NCBI RefSeq assembly: GCF_009827545.1 | Contig: NZ_WTYS01000001.1 | Coordinates: 1,575,772 to 1,639,771 of the forward strand | Source of the DNA: Pontixanthobacter gangjinensis | GTDB lineage: Bacteria > Pseudomonadota > Alphaproteobacteria > Sphingomonadales > Sphingomonadaceae | DNA length: 64,000 nt | Direction of reading: 5' to 3' | In this document: positions 51,088 to 60,145 of the stretch, in pieces | How the letters are laid out: each line of letters begins with the position of its first letter | Position numbering within the stretch: position 1 is the stretch's first letter | Made by a program: the position numbers and the translations under genes | Notes under the pieces: generated by a model | Databases searched by the model: none | Told to the model about the DNA's origin: nothing | Seen by the model: the letters and a program-made list of their open reading frames with translations, nothing else

Positions 51088-51456
51088 ATGAACCTTATCC
51101 AACAAATCGAAGCCGAGGAAATTGCCAAGGCTGCGAAAGAAGTTCCATCATTCCGCGCAGGTGATACCTTGCGTGTTGGTGTTAAAGTTGTCGAAGGTAC
51201 GCGCGAGCGTATTCAGATGTTTGAAGGTGTGTGCATCGCCCGGTCTAACCGCGGCATGGGCAGCAACTTCACCGTTCGTAAGATCAGCTTTGGCGAAGGT
51301 GTGGAACGTGTGTTCCCGATCTATGCGCCAATCGTGGACAGCATCACCGTGGTTCGCCGCGGTATCGTGCGCCGCGCGAAGCTGTATTATCTGCGTGGCC
51401 GCACCGGTAAGCGTGCGCGTATCGCCGAACGCCGGGATCACGCTCCAAAAGCGTAA
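51088..51456 (+). CDS. rplS: 50S ribosomal protein L19
   Basis: About 122 residues from the ATG at 51088 (the frame starts earlier at 51061 without similarity). [60 protein letters not shown] and [17 protein letters not shown] are L19 signatures. L19 sits at the 30S-50S interface. It ends the rpsP-rplS operon, before the terminator at 51480. Confidence 0.96.
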   Translation: MNLIQQIEAEEIAKAAKEVPSFRAGDTLRVGVKVVEGTRERIQMFEGVCIARSNRGMGSNFTVRKISFGEGVERVFPIYAPIVDSITVVRRGIVRRAKLYYLRGRTGKRARIAERRDHAPKA

Positions 51457-51479
51457 GCTTTCCGGATTAGAGTTAGAGA

Positions 51480-51510
51480 AGGGCGTTTCGGGAAACCGGA
51501 GCGCCTTTTT
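51480..51510 (+). terminator. Terminator of the rpsP-rplS operon
   Basis: A 12-bp stem (51480-51491 with 51496-51507, three G-T pairs) closed by the stable tetraloop GAAA, then T residues to 51510. It is 23 nt after the rplS stop. Confidence 0.8.
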
Positions 51511-51587
51511 CTATTCCCACTCTTCCAGCAGCCAAAGCGAAGCGCAGGGTGACAGCTCTTGCGAGAATTGTTCACCGCGCTACGTTC

Positions 51588-51620
51588 AACAAATCCAAAT
51601 TATAGGGGTTTGAATTTGTT
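51588..51620 (+). promoter_or_regulatory. Inverted repeat with the ribosome-binding site in its loop
   Basis: AACAAATCCAAA (51588-51599) and TTTGAATTTGTT (51609-51620) pair at 11 of 12 positions around a 9-nt loop TTATAGGGG that holds the probable ribosome-binding site; the right arm touches the ATG at 51621. It could be a translational control hairpin or a DNA operator. Confidence 0.4.
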
Positions 51621-53951
51621 ATGCGCATTGCCTTTGCCGCCTTGCTACTCGCCGCACCATTGCCACTTCTCGCGCAAGAGGCCGAACCAATGACCGACCA
51701 AGTGCAATCGACTGACCTCACTTTTGAGCGCGTATTTGCCAGCCCGTCGCTCGATGGCGCATCGCCGCGTCAGGCCAAGCTTTCGCCCGATGGCCGCTAT
51801 TTGACCCTCCTTCGCAATCGCGATGATGACCGCGAGCGTTATGATCTGTGGGGCTATGACCGTGAAAGCGGGAGCTGGACCATGCTGGTGGACAGCGAAA
51901 AGATCGGTTCGGGCCGCGAATTGTCCGAAGACGAGAAGATGCAGCGCGAACGGGCGCGTGTGGGCAATCTCAAGGGTATCATCAGCTACCAATGGACTGC
52001 CGATGGCAAGGGCGTGCTAGTACCGCTTGATGGCGACCTCTATCTGGCCAAGCTGGACGGCGAGATAACCCGGCTAACCGATACTGAAGAAAGCGAGCTT
52101 AACCCTGCGCTAAGCAGTAAGGGTAAATATGTCTCCTTCGTGCGCGACCGGCAGCTTTGGGTCGGTGAAGTCGGGGCCGAAGCCGCGCCAATTACGCTGA
52201 AGGAAGGAGATACCATCCGCTGGGGCGAGGCGGAGTTCGTCGCGCAGGAAGAAATGGGCCGGATGGACGGCTATTGGTGGAGCGCCGACGACGCGCGTAT
52301 CGCGGTGCAGCGCACCGATGAGGCACGCGTAGGCATCGTGACGCGTGCTGCGATCGGCGCGACCGGCACGGAAGTGTTCGACCAACGCTATCCCGTCGCT
52401 GGCAGCGACAATGCCGTAGTCGAATTGTTCATTATGGACCCAGACGGTGACAGACGCGTTAAAGTGGATCTGACGAGCAATCAGGACCCGACATATTACA
52501 ACGACGAAGACCCGACAGATTTCTACCTCGCCCGCGTCGATTGGGCTCCCGATGGCAATCTCTATGTCCAAAGGCAAAACCGCGAGCAGACGGTTCTTGA
52601 CATGCTTAAGGTCGATCCAATGACCGGGGAAAGCGATATCTGGTTCACCGAGAGCGCCGCAAGTGAGAAATACTGGATCAATCTCGAAGATAATTACAAG
52701 TTTCTGAAAGACGGATCGCTACTTTGGTGGAGCGAGCGAGACGGATATGGTCACCTATATAAGCGGGGCCCAAAAGGCGTTCCAGATTTGGTCGAAGAAG
52801 CTGAAGCTCGCACTGAGATGAGCGGGGACGAAGCGGGCACGATGGAACAGCTTACCTCAGGCGACTGGAGTGTCTCGCAACTCATAGGGGTGAACCAGCA
52901 TGAGGGCGTTGCCTATTTCTTGGGAAATCGTGACAGCGTCCTTGAACAGCACGTGCATTCGGTGCGGTTTGATCGAAAGAACGTCAATCGGCTTACTCCA
53001 CGCGGTTTTACCAATTCTGCGACTATGGACAAAGACGGCCAGGCGTTGCTCATCACTCAGTCCTCTCACACTCAACCACAGCAAACCTATCTTGCCGATC
53101 CCAAGGGCAATCGCCTCGCCTGGGTCGAAGAAAATGCGCTTGATGCAGACCACCCTTATACGCCCTATCTTGCAAGCCACCGTCCCGCGCAATTCGGCAC
53201 GATCAAGGCCGCCGACGGCGAAACCGATCTCTATTACAAGATGATCGCGCCCGAGATGAAGGAGGGCAGGAAATATCCCGTGTTCTATTATCATTATTCC
53301 GGCCCAGGGCCGCAGGTGGTCACGCGGGGTTGGGACGGCGCGTTGCAGCAGGCTGTGGTGGATGCCGGCTATATCTGGTTTGAGCTCGACAATCGCGGCA
53401 GTGCCAATCGCGGTGTCGCCTTCGAACAGCCGCTCTATCGCGCGATGGGCGGGGTGGAAGTCGATGACCAGCGAGAGGGTGCTAGATATCTAAAGACGCT
53501 CGATTTCGTCGATCCGGATAAAATTGCGCTCTATGGCTGGTCCTATGGCGGCTATATGACGCTCAAGCAGATGCAAGCCGATCCGGGCCTATACGCCGCC
53601 GGTATTTCGGGCGCTCCGGTGACCAAATGGGAGCTGTATGACACCCATTATACCGAACGCTTCATGGGGGATCCACGTGAGGGTCCAGAAGCGTACGAGA
53701 AAGCCAGCGCCATTCCCAATGCGACCAAGATGACCGATCCGCTACTTCTTATCCATGGCATGGCGGATGACAATGTCGTGTTCGAAAACTCGTCAGAGCT
53801 AATCTCGGTTTTGCAGGAAGGTAACGTGCCATTCGAAATGATGCTTTATCCAGGATACACTCACCGTGTCGCTGGGCCGAATATCAGCCCTCATATGTGG
53901 AACACGATATTCGCATTTCTGGAGAAGCATGGGATCACCTCGCCGGAATGA
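51621..53951 (+). CDS. S9 family peptidase, dipeptidyl peptidase IV type
   Basis: 776 residues. Signal peptide (IAFAALLLAAPLPLLA), then a beta-propeller region starting near FASPSLDGASPRQAKLSPDG with the N-terminus-binding Glu pair in AEFVAQEEMGRMDGYWW, and a C-terminal alpha/beta-hydrolase domain. Catalytic Ser is in YGWSYGGYMTLK, Asp in LIHGMADDNVVF and His in YPGYTHRV. DPP IV enzymes release Xaa-Pro (or Xaa-Ala) dipeptides from peptide N-termini in the periplasm. Full length for the family. It stands alone after the ribosomal operon. Confidence 0.93.
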   Translation: MRIAFAALLLAAPLPLLAQEAEPMTDQVQSTDLTFERVFASPSLDGASPRQAKLSPDGRYLTLLRNRDDDRERYDLWGYDRESGSWTMLVDSEKIGSGRELSEDEKMQRERARVGNLKGIISYQWTADGKGVLVPLDGDLYLAKLDGEITRLTDTEESELNPALSSKGKYVSFVRDRQLWVGEVGAEAAPITLKEGDTIRWGEAEFVAQEEMGRMDGYWWSADDARIAVQRTDEARVGIVTRAAIGATGTEVFDQRYPVAGSDNAVVELFIMDPDGDRRVKVDLTSNQDPTYYNDEDPTDFYLARVDWAPDGNLYVQRQNREQTVLDMLKVDPMTGESDIWFTESAASEKYWINLEDNYKFLKDGSLLWWSERDGYGHLYKRGPKGVPDLVEEAEARTEMSGDEAGTMEQLTSGDWSVSQLIGVNQHEGVAYFLGNRDSVLEQHVHSVRFDRKNVNRLTPRGFTNSATMDKDGQALLITQSSHTQPQQTYLADPKGNRLAWVEENALDADHPYTPYLASHRPAQFGTIKAADGETDLYYKMIAPEMKEGRKYPVFYYHYSGPGPQVVTRGWDGALQQAVVDAGYIWFELDNRGSANRGVAFEQPLYRAMGGVEVDDQREGARYLKTLDFVDPDKIALYGWSYGGYMTLKQMQADPGLYAAGISGAPVTKWELYDTHYTERFMGDPREGPEAYEKASAIPNATKMTDPLLLIHGMADDNVVFENSSELISVLQEGNVPFEMMLYPGYTHRVAGPNISPHMWNTIFAFLEKHGITSPE

Positions 53952-54078
53952 GGCCCGCCGCGGTTTTGCGGCAGGTATAGCTCTAGCCCAGTGCATAGCT
54001 TTGCTTGCTTTCGCGGCTCGCAATTGATGCTAGAGGGGCCACTTATTCGTGCATGAAGTTGCAGATCAGGAGAATGAA

Positions 54079-55104
54079 GTGGGATATCGGGTAGTCATCG
54101 TCGGTGCGACTGGAAATGTTGGCCGCGAAATGATGGCAGTATTGGCTGAACGCGAGTTTCCGATTGAGGAAATCGCGGCAGTCGCCAGCTCGCGCAGCCA
54201 CGGCAGCGAAGTCGAGTATGGTGAAACTGGTAAGATGCTCAAATGCAAGAACATTGAGCATTTTGATTGGGCAGGGTGGGATATTGCTCTGTTCGCTGCA
54301 GGCTCCGGCCCAGCCAGGGAATATGCGCCCAAAGCTGCAGCCGCTGGCTGCGTAGTGATCGACAACAGCTCGCTCTACCGGATGGACCCCGATGTGCCGT
54401 TGATCGTGCCAGAAGTGAACCCTGACGCGATTGACAGTTATTCAAAACGCAACATCATCGCCAACCCCAATTGCTCGACAGCGCAATTGGTGGTCGCTTT
54501 GAAACCGCTTCACGATGCGGCAACGATCAAGCGCGTGGTTGTTTCGACGTATCAATCTGTGTCTGGCTCGGGCAAAGGCGGAATGGACGAATTGTTCGAG
54601 CAAAGCCGCGCGATTTTTGTCGGAGATAAACCCGAACCGCGCACTTTCACCAAGCAGATCGCGTTCAATGTAATCCCGCATATCGATGTATTCCTCGACG
54701 ATGGTTCGACCAAGGAAGAATGGAAGATGGTGGTCGAAACCAAGAAGATCCTCGACCCCAAGATCAAGCTAACTGCGACCTGCGTTCGTGTCCCGGTATT
54801 TGTCGGACATTCCGAAGCGATCCATATCGAATTCGAAAATGAAATCTCGGCCGAGCAAGCACAAGAAATCCTGCGCGAAGCCCCCGGTATAATGTTGATC
54901 GATAAGCGTGAAGATGGCGGCTACGTCACTCCCGTAGAGGCCGCTGGCGACAGTGCCACCTATGTGAGCCGCGTGCGCGAAGATCCGACGGTTGAGCATG
55001 GACTGATTATCTGGTGCGTATCGGATAATTTGCGCAAGGGTGCAGCGCTCAATGCGGTGCAGATCGCAGAATTGCTCGGGCGGCGACATCTGAAGAAGGG
55101 GTGA
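54079..55104 (+). CDS. asd: Aspartate-semialdehyde dehydrogenase
   Basis: Makes aspartate semialdehyde for lysine, diaminopimelate, threonine and methionine. About 341 residues from the GTG at 54079, with CAGGAGA upstream. NADP loop VVIVGATGNVGREMMAVL, IDNSSLYRMDPDVPLIVPEV, catalytic Cys in ANPNCSTAQLVVAL, and VSTYQSVSGSGKGGMDEL are diagnostic; the catalytic His is in RVPVFVGHSEAIHIEF. A GTG 30 nt earlier extends the frame but lacks a ribosome-binding site. Confidence 0.95.
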   Translation: MGYRVVIVGATGNVGREMMAVLAEREFPIEEIAAVASSRSHGSEVEYGETGKMLKCKNIEHFDWAGWDIALFAAGSGPAREYAPKAAAAGCVVIDNSSLYRMDPDVPLIVPEVNPDAIDSYSKRNIIANPNCSTAQLVVALKPLHDAATIKRVVVSTYQSVSGSGKGGMDELFEQSRAIFVGDKPEPRTFTKQIAFNVIPHIDVFLDDGSTKEEWKMVVETKKILDPKIKLTATCVRVPVFVGHSEAIHIEFENEISAEQAQEILREAPGIMLIDKREDGGYVTPVEAAGDSATYVSRVREDPTVEHGLIIWCVSDNLRKGAALNAVQIAELLGRRHLKKG

Positions 55105-55703
55105 GGTTGATGAGGTGGCTATTGGCATTTTCTTGCTTGGCGTTACAGGCTTGTGATGCTCCGGGGGATCGGCCGGTAATGGCGCGTGATGATCCAACGG
55201 CCACTGTCATCGATGAAGAGACGTTGCTAGATTCGGAACCGGGCAATGGCCTTCCTCCCTTATTCCTCGATTGGGAGGGGGTGAGGGAAATCGACCCTTC
55301 GACTGGTGCGACGCAGCTCAGGCGCTTTGGCACGGAACGCGCATTTGTCGAGAAGTTGGCTGCAGACGCCTTAAAAGTGGATGGTAGTCGCAGCAGCAAT
55401 GATGAATGCGGCGCCGGGCCGATGGAGTTTACATCTTTCGGGTCCGTGACACTCAACTTTCAGGATGGTAAATTCGTTGGCTGGTTTGCAGAAGGACGCG
55501 ATGACCTAGGTACGATCAACGAAGTAAAAATTGGCGGGCCGCGCGCAGACGTCGAGAAAATAGACGGCTTTTCATTGTTAGAAGATAGCACATTGGGTGC
55601 AGAGTTTTCAATCGAGGGTGATGTCAGCGGCTTCTTCGAGGTTGATGCTAAGGGTTGGAACGTTGCCAGCCTCTTCGCCGGAACCAATTGCTTCTTCCGC
55701 TAG
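55101..55703 (+). CDS. Putative lipoprotein of unknown function
   Basis: 200 residues. The N-terminus (RWLLAFSCLALQAC) reads as a lipoprotein signal peptide with Cys at about 18. The mature part is acidic, with a glycine-rich C-terminal half (GSVTLNFQDGKFVGWFAEG, EVKIGGPRADVEKIDGFSL) and two further Cys (NDECGAG and GTNCFFR). I do not recognise a family. The GTG start overlaps the asd stop (GTGA); an ATG 9 nt later is an alternative. Confidence 0.7.
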   Translation: MRLMRWLLAFSCLALQACDAPGDRPVMARDDPTATVIDEETLLDSEPGNGLPPLFLDWEGVREIDPSTGATQLRRFGTERAFVEKLAADALKVDGSRSSNDECGAGPMEFTSFGSVTLNFQDGKFVGWFAEGRDDLGTINEVKIGGPRADVEKIDGFSLLEDSTLGAEFSIEGDVSGFFEVDAKGWNVASLFAGTNCFFR

Positions 55704-55722
55704 ACTGCGCAATGTTCCTGCC

Positions 55723-56370
55723 ATGACCTTACAAGCCCAGCTCTATTTCAGCTTCCGCTCGCCCTACAGCTATCTCGCGATTGGCCGCTACCGCGCACTT
55801 ACCGAGATGTTCGATGTCGATATCGAGCTTAAGCCGGTTTATCCTCTAGCGATACGGCAGCCCGACTTCTTCGAGCGTAATCATCCCAATTGGCTCGGTT
55901 ATACATTTCGTGACATGATCCGTGTGGCGCAATTCCACTCCATTCCCTTCGCCCCGCCAAAGCCCGATCCGATTGTACAGGATATGACCACGCGCAAGAT
56001 TGCCGAGGATCAGCCGCACGTCTTTCGGCTCACGCGCCTCGGCCAAGCTGCTGCTCGTGAGGGCAAGGGGCTGGTCTTTGCCGATGAGGTCTCGCGCCTG
56101 ATATGGGGCGGAACCGCAGGTTGGAACGAGGGCGACCATTTGAAGATCGCAGCGGAAAAAGCCGGACTCGATTGGGGCGCACTCTTAGAGAAAATAAGCG
56201 CCGAGCCTGACGAACTGGACGTAGAGATCGCGGCTAATCAAGATGCGCTGGAGGCATCCGGCCATTGGGGCGTACCGACGCTGGTATTCGATGGAGAGCC
56301 GTTCTTTGGCCAAGATCGCATCGAAATGGTCTTATGGCGGATGAATGAGAAGGGTATGACCGAGCGGTGA
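55723..56370 (+). CDS. DsbA-fold protein, 2-hydroxychromene-2-carboxylate isomerase family
   Basis: About 215 residues from the ATG at 55723. Glutathione-S-transferase-kappa/DsbA-like fold: LQAQLYFSFRSPYSYLAIGR has the Ser of the HCCA-isomerase active site instead of a CxxC pair. The C-terminal SGHWGVPTLVFDGEPFFGQD with cis-Pro and RIEMVLWRMNEKG is typical. Family members act on aromatic-degradation intermediates, but no aromatic pathway genes are near, so the substrate is unknown. Its stop overlaps the next gene's GTG start. Confidence 0.85.
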   Translation: MTLQAQLYFSFRSPYSYLAIGRYRALTEMFDVDIELKPVYPLAIRQPDFFERNHPNWLGYTFRDMIRVAQFHSIPFAPPKPDPIVQDMTTRKIAEDQPHVFRLTRLGQAAAREGKGLVFADEVSRLIWGGTAGWNEGDHLKIAAEKAGLDWGALLEKISAEPDELDVEIAANQDALEASGHWGVPTLVFDGEPFFGQDRIEMVLWRMNEKGMTER

Positions 56371-57122
56371 GTTCAGCGCATCACGAAATGATCGCTTCCT
56401 TTGATGGAACAAGTTTGGCTGTTCACAGGATGGGTAAGGGCAGGCCTGTTCTGATGCTCCACGGCCTGTTTTCCAATGCGGAGATAAACTGGATAAAATT
56501 CGGTCATGCGCAGAAGCTGGTGGATGCCGGGTTCGAGGTGATTATGCCCGATTTGCGTGCGCACGGGGCCAGCGATGCGCCACACGATGCCGCCGCCTAT
56601 CCCGCCGATGTTTTGGCTCTGGACGCCGCGGCTGTGGTGGAAGCCTTGGGGCTGGCGGATTACGATCTGGTCGGGTTCTCGCTCGGTTCACGCACATCTG
56701 TTCGGGCGGTGATTTTAGGTCAAACCCCGCGCAAGCTGGTGCTGTCGGGAATGGGGCTGGAGGGGCTGGCAGGATGGAACCGTCGCTCCGCATTCTTCAT
56801 CGACGCAATCGACCGGTTTGACGAGGTGAAGCGCGGCGACCCGGCTTTCATGGCCGTAAGCTTCATGAAAACGATGAAAGTTGACCGTGTTGCGGCGCGT
56901 CTGTTGCTGGAATCAATCGCTGATACTGATCAAACCGAATTGGCGGCGATCACCATGCCCACCATGGTTTTGTGCGGTGATAAAGACAATGATAACGGCT
57001 CGGCCACACGGTTGGCTGAGGCATTGCCGAACGCGCATTATGCGGAAATACCGGGAACGCATATGAGCTCGGTCACCGAAGGCGCGCTTGGTGACTCTCT
57101 GGTGCAGTTCTTGAAGGATTAG
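56367..57122 (+). CDS. Alpha/beta-hydrolase fold protein
   Basis: 251 residues. Oxyanion/strand motif PVLMLHGLFSNAE, nucleophile elbow VGFSLGSRTSVRAV (Ser), acid in VLCGDKDNDNGSA and His in IPGTHMSSV give a complete Ser-Asp-His triad. The DLRAHGASDAPHD segment fits the esterase/epoxide-hydrolase-like group. The GTG start overlaps the upstream stop (GTGA). Substrate unknown. Confidence 0.85.
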   Translation: MSSAHHEMIASFDGTSLAVHRMGKGRPVLMLHGLFSNAEINWIKFGHAQKLVDAGFEVIMPDLRAHGASDAPHDAAAYPADVLALDAAAVVEALGLADYDLVGFSLGSRTSVRAVILGQTPRKLVLSGMGLEGLAGWNRRSAFFIDAIDRFDEVKRGDPAFMAVSFMKTMKVDRVAARLLLESIADTDQTELAAITMPTMVLCGDKDNDNGSATRLAEALPNAHYAEIPGTHMSSVTEGALGDSLVQFLKD

Positions 57123-57125
57123 CCG

Positions 57126-57644
57126 ATGACTTTACGCGGGTCATTCTTGGCCACCTGGATCTCCGGTGTGGTTGCTTTTGCGATTGTCTTGATCATGCAT
57201 TTGCCGCTGGTGCTTACCGAAGTGCCCGGCGGAATTCTCGATCATCAAGCCGCGGCTACCGGAGCAGAAGTCACCCGCATTCAGGAAGCATGGATTGATG
57301 CTGGACTGAAAAATACTGCCGCCCGGGCGATGATGGGTGATCTTATGTTCATCACAATCTATGGTTTAGGCACCATCTTGGGCGGGCTGTATTTCCGCTC
57401 TGTTGGCAACGGAGTGTTGCGCCATTTAGCGATACTCATTCTGATCAGCGGAGCGGTGTTTATTGTCACGGATTTTGCCGAGACAATCACTCAATTCATG
57501 CAGCTTATGGCCAATATTGGCACGGATGAGCAAGCGCAATTAGCCTCCACTTTGCGCCCGATTAAAATGGTAGCTTGGATTGTGACGTTCGCCGGGATCT
57601 TGGCTGCGTTCGCCATTCGCCGGAAACAGAAAAACACTGGCTGA
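57126..57644 (+). CDS. Four-helix membrane protein of unknown function
   Basis: 172 residues with four probable membrane spans: LATWISGVVAFAIVLIMHLP, MFITIYGLGTILGGLYF, LRHLAILILISGAVFIVTDF and MVAWIVTFAGILAAFAI. A soluble loop after span 1 (ATGAEVTRIQEAWIDAGLKN) is amphipathic. No family recognised. It starts 3 nt after the hydrolase stop and probably belongs to the same transcript. Confidence 0.75.
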   Translation: MTLRGSFLATWISGVVAFAIVLIMHLPLVLTEVPGGILDHQAAATGAEVTRIQEAWIDAGLKNTAARAMMGDLMFITIYGLGTILGGLYFRSVGNGVLRHLAILILISGAVFIVTDFAETITQFMQLMANIGTDEQAQLASTLRPIKMVAWIVTFAGILAAFAIRRKQKNTG

Positions 57645-57735
57645 TTAGCCAGTTGATTGGGCAGACCATTCGGTCCATTATTGCTTCATTTGAAACCGGC
57701 TTTAGAGACCGGCTCTTCTTGAGAGGATAGAAAAC

Positions 57736-59598
57736 ATGAAATTCGCCCCGATAGCCCTGAAATCCGCCGTATCTGCACTGGCGCTGACGCTGGCTGCTCC
57801 AGCCGTTGCTGACCATCATGCGCAAAGCGCTCCGATGGAAGAAGCCGATGGCTATGCGTTGTCTCCCGAAGGCGCTGCGAAATTTGTCGCTGACACCGAA
57901 GTTGAGATGCAAAAGCTGTGGGTGATCGGAGCGCAAGCCCAATGGGTGAACTCAACTTATATCACGCAAGACACGGATGCTCTGGCGGCTTATTTCGGTG
58001 CGATTGCGGCGGAAACCTCGGTCGCTAAGGCACTGACGGCGGCAAAGCTGGCGGATGTGGGCGGGCTAGACCCGGATGTTGCGCGCAAGCTCGATATTCT
58101 GCGCGTGGCGCTGACTTTGCCTGCGCCGACCACTTCGGGTGCGGCAGAAGAAGCCGCATCCCTCGCGACCTCGCTCAATTCCGCCTATGGCAAAGGCACG
58201 GGCACGCTGAACGGCGAAACGATTTCCGGTTCCGATATCGAAGCCGAAATGGGCAATCTTGAGCGTACACCTGAAGAATTGTCAGAAATGTGGGCCAGTT
58301 GGCACACCAATGTTGGCGCGCCGATGAAGGAAGAATATATCCGGCTCGCCGAGCTGACCAACGAAGGTGCTCGCGAGTTGGGATACGCCGATTTCGGCGC
58401 GATGCAGCGGTCAAAATACGATATGAGCGCGGATGAATTTGCGGCCGAGACTGAGCGCATGTGGCAGGAGGTGAAGCCGCTGTATATGGCGCTGCACACC
58501 TACGTCCGGACGAAGCTCAATCAAAAATACGGTGACGATGTTCAGCCTGCAACCGGCGCAATTCGCGCAGACCTGCTCGGCAATATGTGGGCGCAGGAAT
58601 GGGGTAACATTTACCCGCTGGTCGCTCCCGCTGGTGCCGGTGACATCGGATATGATCTGACTTCGCTAATTACCGCAAAAGGTCTAAATGAAATTGAGAT
58701 GGTCAAGGCAGGAGAGAATTTCTTCTCCTCGCTTGGCTTTAACGAACTGCCTGAGACATTTTACGAGCGGTCTATGTTTGTCAAACCGACCGACCGCCAA
58801 GTTGTTTGTCATGCCTCTGCATGGGATGTCGAAAACAGCGATGATCTGCGGATCAAAATGTGCATCAAGCCCAATGCCGATGATTTTGTGACAATCCACC
58901 ATGAGCTTGGCCATAATTACTACCAGCGCGCCTATGGTATTCAGGACTTCCTCTATCGTGATAGCGCGAATGACGGTTTTCACGAGGCAATCGGTGATAT
59001 GATCGCGCTTTCAATCACGCCGGAATATCTGGTTCAGATCGGCATGTTGGACCGTGATGATGTGCCTAGCGCGGATAAGGATATCGGCCTGCTGCTTCGT
59101 CAGGCGATGGATAAGGCGGCGTTTCTGCCATTCGGCCTGCTGATGGACCGCTATCGCTGGGGTATTTATGACGGATCGACCACTCCGGCGGAATACAACA
59201 GCGATTGGAACAAGCTGCGGCTCGAATATCAAGGCATAACTCCGCCGACCCCGCGCGATGCCGATGGCTTTGATCCGGGCGCGAAATATCACGTGCCGGG
59301 CAATGTATCTTACACCCGCTATTTCCTCGCGCGGTTGCTGCAATTCCAATTCTATAAGGCAGCCTGCGATCAGGCCGGATGGGAAGGGCCGCTGCACCGC
59401 TGTTCTTTCTATGGCAACGAAGAAGTCGGTAAGAACTTGAACGATATGCTCGCGATGGGTTCTAGCAAGCCTTGGCCCGATGCGCTCGAGGCCTTCACCG
59501 GCGAACGGCAAATGAGCGGCAAGGCGATGCTCGAATATTTCGCTCCGCTGAAAAAATGGCTCGACGAACAGAACAAGGGTCAAGAGAGCGGATGGTAA
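57736..59598 (+). CDS. M2 family peptidyl-dipeptidase (ACE-like)
   Basis: 620 residues. Signal peptide (SAVSALALTLAAPAVA) then an all-helical gluzincin. The zinc site is complete: HHELGHNYYQRAY (HExxH) and, downstream, NDGFHEAIGDMIALS with the third ligand Glu. The chloride/substrate-region segment GAKYHVPGNVSYTRYFLARLLQFQ is ACE-typical. Bacterial M2 enzymes remove C-terminal dipeptides in the periplasm. The gene is 91 nt downstream of the membrane-protein gene. Confidence 0.92.
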   Translation: MKFAPIALKSAVSALALTLAAPAVADHHAQSAPMEEADGYALSPEGAAKFVADTEVEMQKLWVIGAQAQWVNSTYITQDTDALAAYFGAIAAETSVAKALTAAKLADVGGLDPDVARKLDILRVALTLPAPTTSGAAEEAASLATSLNSAYGKGTGTLNGETISGSDIEAEMGNLERTPEELSEMWASWHTNVGAPMKEEYIRLAELTNEGARELGYADFGAMQRSKYDMSADEFAAETERMWQEVKPLYMALHTYVRTKLNQKYGDDVQPATGAIRADLLGNMWAQEWGNIYPLVAPAGAGDIGYDLTSLITAKGLNEIEMVKAGENFFSSLGFNELPETFYERSMFVKPTDRQVVCHASAWDVENSDDLRIKMCIKPNADDFVTIHHELGHNYYQRAYGIQDFLYRDSANDGFHEAIGDMIALSITPEYLVQIGMLDRDDVPSADKDIGLLLRQAMDKAAFLPFGLLMDRYRWGIYDGSTTPAEYNSDWNKLRLEYQGITPPTPRDADGFDPGAKYHVPGNVSYTRYFLARLLQFQFYKAACDQAGWEGPLHRCSFYGNEEVGKNLNDMLAMGSSKPWPDALEAFTGERQMSGKAMLEYFAPLKKWLDEQNKGQESGW

Positions 59599-59683
59599 AT
59601 TTTGGACGCGTTGTTGTTGAACCCGCTGCATGGTTTTGCAGCGGGGACTGGCGGTTATCCGCTTATCCTTCCACGAGCCCTGC

Positions 59684-60145
59684 GTGAGTAAACCCAAAGC
59701 GAAGCTGCAAACTACCGGATGGCGCGAAGTGGTAAGTTTGCCCGAACTCGGCATCTTGGGCATTCCCGCTAAGATCGACACTGGCGCGCGGACATCCTCG
59801 CTTCACGCGGTAAACATTGAATTGTTTGACCGCGATGGCGAGGAAGTGGCCCGGTTCGACCTCGACTTTGGAGCTGATAAAGCCTATCGCCACTGTGAAG
59901 CAATTCGCGTGGCGCACCGCACCATCACCAGCTCGAACGGTTCGGCAGAGGAGCGCCTGATCGTCAAGACTATGCTGTCGATGGGCGGTACCGATTTTCG
60001 CGCAGAATTCAGTCTTACCGACAGGTCAGACATGGTGTTTCCGATGCTGGTCGGGCGCACTGCACTCAAAAACAGGTTTCTCGTCAATCCGGGGCGATCC
60101 TACCTTATTTCGGACCGGAATGACGCCAAGGAAGAATTTCTATGA
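59684..60145 (+). CDS. RimB-type retropepsin-like protease (ATP-dependent zinc protease family)
   Basis: About 153 residues. The signature is [19 protein letters not shown], a DTGA motif resembling one half of a retroviral aspartic protease, with the Pfam name Zn_protease. [20 protein letters not shown] end is typical. In Pseudomonas this family (RimB) works with RimK on glutamylated ribosomal protein S6; here rimK follows with an ATGA overlap. The frame opens at 59630, but GTG at 59684 gives the normal N-terminus; the ribosome-binding site is weak. Confidence 0.85.
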   Translation: MSKPKAKLQTTGWREVVSLPELGILGIPAKIDTGARTSSLHAVNIELFDRDGEEVARFDLDFGADKAYRHCEAIRVAHRTITSSNGSAEERLIVKTMLSMGGTDFRAEFSLTDRSDMVFPMLVGRTALKNRFLVNPGRSYLISDRNDAKEEFL

